From Glandiceps talaboti (taxonomy: Eukaryota > Hemichordata > Enteropneusta > Spengelidae): a stretch of DNA of 64,000 nucleotides. The notes beneath the pieces are model-generated. The model searched no databases, was not told where the DNA came from, and worked only from the letters and a program-made list of their open reading frames with translations. A program made the position numbers and the translations under genes. The stretch is from contig NC_135568.1 of assembly GCF_964340395.1 (NCBI RefSeq), positions 6,143,079 through 6,207,078 of the forward strand. The letters run 5' to 3'. Below are positions 59,961 through 64,000 of this stretch, piece after piece (the first letter of the stretch is position 1; each line of letters starts with the position of its first letter).

Positions 59961-61559
59961 AGTGATACCAATTTGATTATGTAACCTCTTAATTTAATAT
60001 GTAAATATTTGAAAAGTAGCACCAGAATTTTGAATATCTTGAACATTTTGACATTAGTTCATTTTAGGTTAGCAAGATTGAAGAACACGAAACCTGGTAC
60101 CCAAGTGGGGATACAAGAGTACATATATGTACAATAGTCATGTAGTTAACCTGGTACCCAAGCGGGGATATAAGAGTACATATTTGTAGTTAACCCGGTA
60201 CCCAAGTGGGGATACAAGAGTACATATTTGTAGTTAAAATGGTTGATACAAGTTTAATCTATTTTGTGCCATTTGGTAAAATGCAACCAATAAAAGAGCT
60301 CTACATAAAAATTGTACTTTTTCACAAAACAACCCTTGCTTGATAACTTATATTTTGTGTTTTTGTCTTATCAGTAGAGTATCCGATTTAAATTTATATG
60401 TGTGTCATTTTGAGATCTGATTTTGAATAACAAAATATATCACATATCATACACAGATGTTCTAAGTATTGATTGAACTAATGTAGGCAGAGTAGATACA
60501 AAGTGTTTTAAAAGTTCAGTATTTTCACACCAAGAAACTTGACATTATCTGGATTACACAAGTAAGGCTGTCAATGTTTTCTTTAAGTAAATAATTTCTC
60601 AATAATTTAAACCTTTTGAATGAGAAACTTTTGACAAGTTTGAATTCACTTTTAACTTTATACAGTTGTATTTAGCATTTAGAATCTTTTACATACACAG
60701 TATATGATACAGTGAAATTTTGTAAGTATCTCTGAGTTAGTTACATGAAGACTTGGGACTATCACTACCGTCCACCTTTTATGCAACATTCTTATCAATG
60801 AATGAAGTAGTCACAAACACTTTGTTACAGCAGAATATCGGCGTATACATGCATTCAAAAGTTGTATTTTTGTAAAAGAATTCTATACAGTATATTAAAT
60901 GTTTTCGCAGTATGTTATATCACATTGATGTGGGCAAGTGTGCTGTTCCACATATCTAGTTACCAGTAAGTATTTACTAAAAGTGATTTACACATTTTGA
61001 GGTGAAATTGCACTATTTACACTTGAGAGAAATTTATCCTGTATAGTTTTAGTTGAAAAAATGAATAAACTAACATGTTTTATGTTACTCAGATGTTTAT
61101 GGTGAATTTTGATGGTAAACTAGCCTCCCTGTCCCTGGTACATTATAATAGTAATAATCTTTATTCGTCCAAATAAATTCGGAAATATGTTGAATAGTTG
61201 CCACAGAGCAGTGCTCTAGTACCCTAGTGTTGAAGAAGTGAGAAGAAATGAGTGCCTGGGAAAACCTGTGTTGTTTGGCAGAGCATCACTCTTTTTACAT
61301 AAAACAGATTGCAAAATACTGTTCTGTGGCTCTGTTTGATACAACCATGCAGAAAAGGATAAGAAACTATTCATGCCACGCTTCATCATAGCAAGATTAC
61401 AGTGTATTGCTACATTTAGTATGAATGAAATAAACTATTTAAAACCAACGTACTGCAACTAGATGCAAACATGTAGGTGCCAATGTTTTAAAGTCAGCAT
61501 TTGATGTTTGCATGGTTACATGTCATTTAGGCTAAATGTAGTGCATCTGTAAAATAAAT

Positions 61560-63300
61560 GTCATCATGCTGTCTTCGTACTTTCTTCATCATCGTCGTAG
61601 AACTGTCCTGCTGGACAATCTGTCAATACACTGAACTGGCAAATAATTGTTATTGTGGATGGGATGTTGACTTTCTTTCTTTGTTGTGTGTCTATGTTTA
61701 TGTCCTTGCTTCATGCATTCTCTCTATTTTTAGCTATATTACTTTTCTGTGTTTGTGTTTCACTTCTTCTCTGATACCTGTGACCATCACCAAGTTTAAT
61801 ACATGTTACCAGGCTACATGTGAAACCCCCTTTTCTCTTGCTATTGTTTTACACCATAAACTACCAAGAAAGAAATATATTCCAAGGTGAACACAATATT
61901 AATCTGATTCTCGGAGAATATATATTATGTGAATGACTGATAAACAAGTTATAAACACAGATTTGTTTGATGATGATCTAGTAGCCAGTACCTCTATAAT
62001 ACTGACACGGTGCAAAGTTATGAGGAAAATTAGATTTTACATCTCCCCTGGAATATCTAGTATCCACATTGAGTGACTGTATACTGAGAGTAAAATTTTG
62101 TCAGCAGATCATAATGTTACATTTCCTTGGTATTAGAGTGTATTTATTTTCAAGGCTATCATGTTGCCAGCAATATACTGGACAACATAGCCAGTAGTAA
62201 GTGAATTGAATTAGTAATCTAGTTTAGAAACTGCTGTAGTACAGAAAACACTTTTATGACATTTGTTAATTTCTATTTTGAAACCAATGACATTTATCAC
62301 ATTTCATTATTCAAAACCTTTCAAAAATATTTTGGTTCAAATTTGCAGTGTGGTCAATGAATGGGGGGGGGGGGTGGAGTTTTGAGTCAGTGCCAATTAT
62401 AAACAGGACAAACAAGTGCCTTGAGGAGTGCAAATGTGTACATGTATGGAAAGCCGCAGTTGTGTTAAGTCTAAAGAAAACAACACATTGACTACATGAT
62501 GTGAACATATCTTTATATGATGTAAACAATTCATTATATGATGCAAGTACATCATTATGTGTGACAGTTATTGACATGGGTTTACAAGTATATTATCTCT
62601 GTTTATAATATTGTACTTGATAATTAGCTGAATTAATCAATATTAATAGTTCACTCAATCTAAGAGATATCCTAGAACTTTTGTTACTAAAACATGAATA
62701 TTTTGTATGTCCGTGAACAGACAATAATACTTCTCATAGGGTTCCTATCTAAAGGGCTTTATACATGTGAAACAATGGATGTTGAATAGCAATTTACCAG
62801 ATACACTTAAAATTATTGAAAATGTAACATGCAAAATTAACTATGCAGTGTGCGGTATTATGCTTTGAGAATAGAGTGTCTTTTGCAAGAACAAAAAGAG
62901 TATTTCTTGTCAACAAATGGGGGGTGGGGTCATTGTGTTTTTTTATTTGTCAGAGGGGGGGGGGTGGATTTTTTTGTGGATGAATTGCAGGGGGGTCACT
63001 ATTTTTAAGTACAACATGAACAAAAAGTCACCGACCCACCCCCAGGCCGTAAAAACTGATCGCTCCCTAAGGCAACTAATCCATACTCGGCTAGAGGTGC
63101 CTCTACGGTATATTCAAAAGGGAAACATTTATACAAGATAAGATAGCGCCCTCATTATCTCTTTATTTTATGCTTTTGTTTTTTCAATTACTATTCATAT
63201 ATGCATTCCACTGTAAGTTGACGACATGTCATTGTCATGCATGTGTACCCCATCCACCTGTTTGAGTCTCAAAAACGTGGCAGGCAAGTCATTCTTTTCT
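61560..63300. other. Intergenic, no gene recognised
   Basis: Low-complexity poly-G tracts at about 62362-62374 and 62916-63000 are followed by CACCGACCCACCCCCAGGCC, probably an interspersed repeat. A 110-codon plus frame near 61558-61890 has no recognisable domain and I do not call it. Confidence 0.5.
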
Positions 63301-63495
63301 TTCCAGTTGTCAGAGTGCTCAGTCAACTTGGAGCGGTCCTGTAAAGTATCTACAAATTAGTACTACAATCAGTTTAGCAGAGTCACAAAATGTGAGCAGT
63401 TCGTCGGCAGTTGTTCGGAGTTCTAGGCAGTTATGAGTTACTCTACTTCGAAGTATGTGGTCAACGTCGCTGTAATGGTGTAAAGTCGTCGACCC

Positions 63496-63564
63496 ATGAA
63501 TATAACGATTCTTTGGAAAGAAGCGAAAGACGCCGTCCGAACAGGAGCTGTTATAACTTATAAG
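63496..63564 (+). CDS. Possible first coding exon of a downstream gene
   Basis: ATG opens MNITILWKEAKDAVRTGAVI then TYK, followed directly by GTAACT, a plausible donor in phase 0. The upstream 200 bases are less AT-rich and contain several CG dinucleotides, as expected of a promoter or 5' UTR. I do not recognise the protein, and the rest would lie beyond the window. Confidence 0.35.
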
Positions 63565-63789
63565 GTAACTGAATCTCTACAGAATTTTGCAATCCCCAAT
63601 ATTTATACCCACTCTGCTGTCGACGAGATGTCGTCGGGACATTGTTGGTCGGAGCATGGAAGGTGGCATGGCGGGTGATACTTAAATTCACATGCTTCAA
63701 GCTAGCTCGTTCCATGGTGGAGTGAAACTGTTTCGCTTCGTGCGTGGAAACAGCACGTTATTGCATGGACTGAAAAGCATGTGAAGTAT

Positions 63790-63898
63790 TCAAGCCCCTT
63801 TTAGCCTAGAAGTGAAATCCAGGCGTTGGTGATTTTTAATTTTGTTTTCCCCTCTCTAAACAAGAATGAAAATGCCCATCGCCTGGATTCTAGGCCAG
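63790..63898. repeat. Small inverted repeat
   Basis: TAGCCTAGAAGTGAAATCCAGGCG-type sequence (as CCTAGAA...AATCCAGGCG) faces CGCCTGGATTCTAGG about 60 bases on. It could be a short foldback element. Confidence 0.6.
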
Positions 63899-64000
63899 AA
63901 CTTTAAGTTGCGTGGTGTCGGTGCAAGGCAGTCTCGTACAACTTATTATTATTTGCCAATTATGTCCGTGATATTATAGTCAGTGTTCACTATTTGTAGA

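Larger units (their letters stand above)
59464..61560 (+). other. Probable 3' UTR and 3' flank
   Basis: It follows the receptor stop without another gene. Polyadenylation hexamers AATAAA lie at 61064-61069, 61429-61434 and 61553-61558; none can be called the site used. TGTAAATA at 60000-60007 fits a Pumilio-binding site. Two or three near-copies of GGTACCCAAG(T/C)GGGGATA occur at 60095-60225. Confidence 0.5.

Noticed and set aside
61558-61890. 110-codon hydrophobic frame after the 3' UTR
   Set aside because: No domain, low-complexity composition typical of AT-rich DNA, no promoter or splice evidence.

Overview
The window is animal nuclear DNA: AT-rich, intron-rich, full of microsatellites, minisatellites, LINEs, tRNA-derived SINEs and foldback (MITE-like) elements, with GT-AG introns of 0.3-12 kb. 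The domain vocabulary of the main gene (fucolectin-type, PAN/apple, HYR, sushi, EGF, HormR, GAIN/GPS, 7TM) and an ORF1-esterase LINE suggest a marine invertebrate. An amphioxus- or hemichordate-like deuterostome is my best guess, but a lophotrochozoan cannot be excluded from sequence alone.

Layout. 1-1.8 kb: no gene seen. About 1.8-8.6 kb: one full-length, apparently intact non-LTR retrotransposon on the minus strand. Its ORF2 (2053-5607) encodes an APE-type endonuclease plus reverse transcriptase. Its ORF1 (6087-8297) encodes an N-terminal domain that reads like the RNase H1 hybrid-binding (viroplasmin) domain, then a coiled coil, then an SGNH esterase. 8.6-10.5 kb: small inverted-repeat elements, one with a clean 9-bp target duplication.

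About 10.56-59.46 kb, plus strand: one adhesion G-protein-coupled receptor gene. I reconstruct 32 exons with consistent splice phases, about 1,600 codons. Order: signal peptide, fucolectin-type domain interrupted by a PAN/apple exon, two copies of a GCY/GCF...GGxC module, four HYR domains, sushi, calcium-type EGF, HormR, GAIN, GPS, seven membrane segments, and a very basic cytoplasmic tail ending at a stop at 59461-59463. The extracellular exons are nearly all phase 1-1, as expected from exon shuffling. The GPS reads C-N-H-S-G-N where cleaved receptors have H-L-(S/T), so the receptor is probably not self-cleaved. The first exon has the right phase and a good hydrophobic signal sequence, but the ATG upstream is out of frame by one base.

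The introns hold most of the remaining structure: minisatellites with 41/82-, 56-, 172-, 48-, 89-, 65- and 68-bp periods, and many foldback elements, several within tens of bases of splice sites. There are also relics of other LINEs and several SINE copies. 59.5-61.6 kb is 3' UTR or flank with three AATAAA signals; 61.6-63.3 kb shows no gene. A short ATG-led segment at 63496-63564 followed by a splice donor may be the first coding exon of the next gene.
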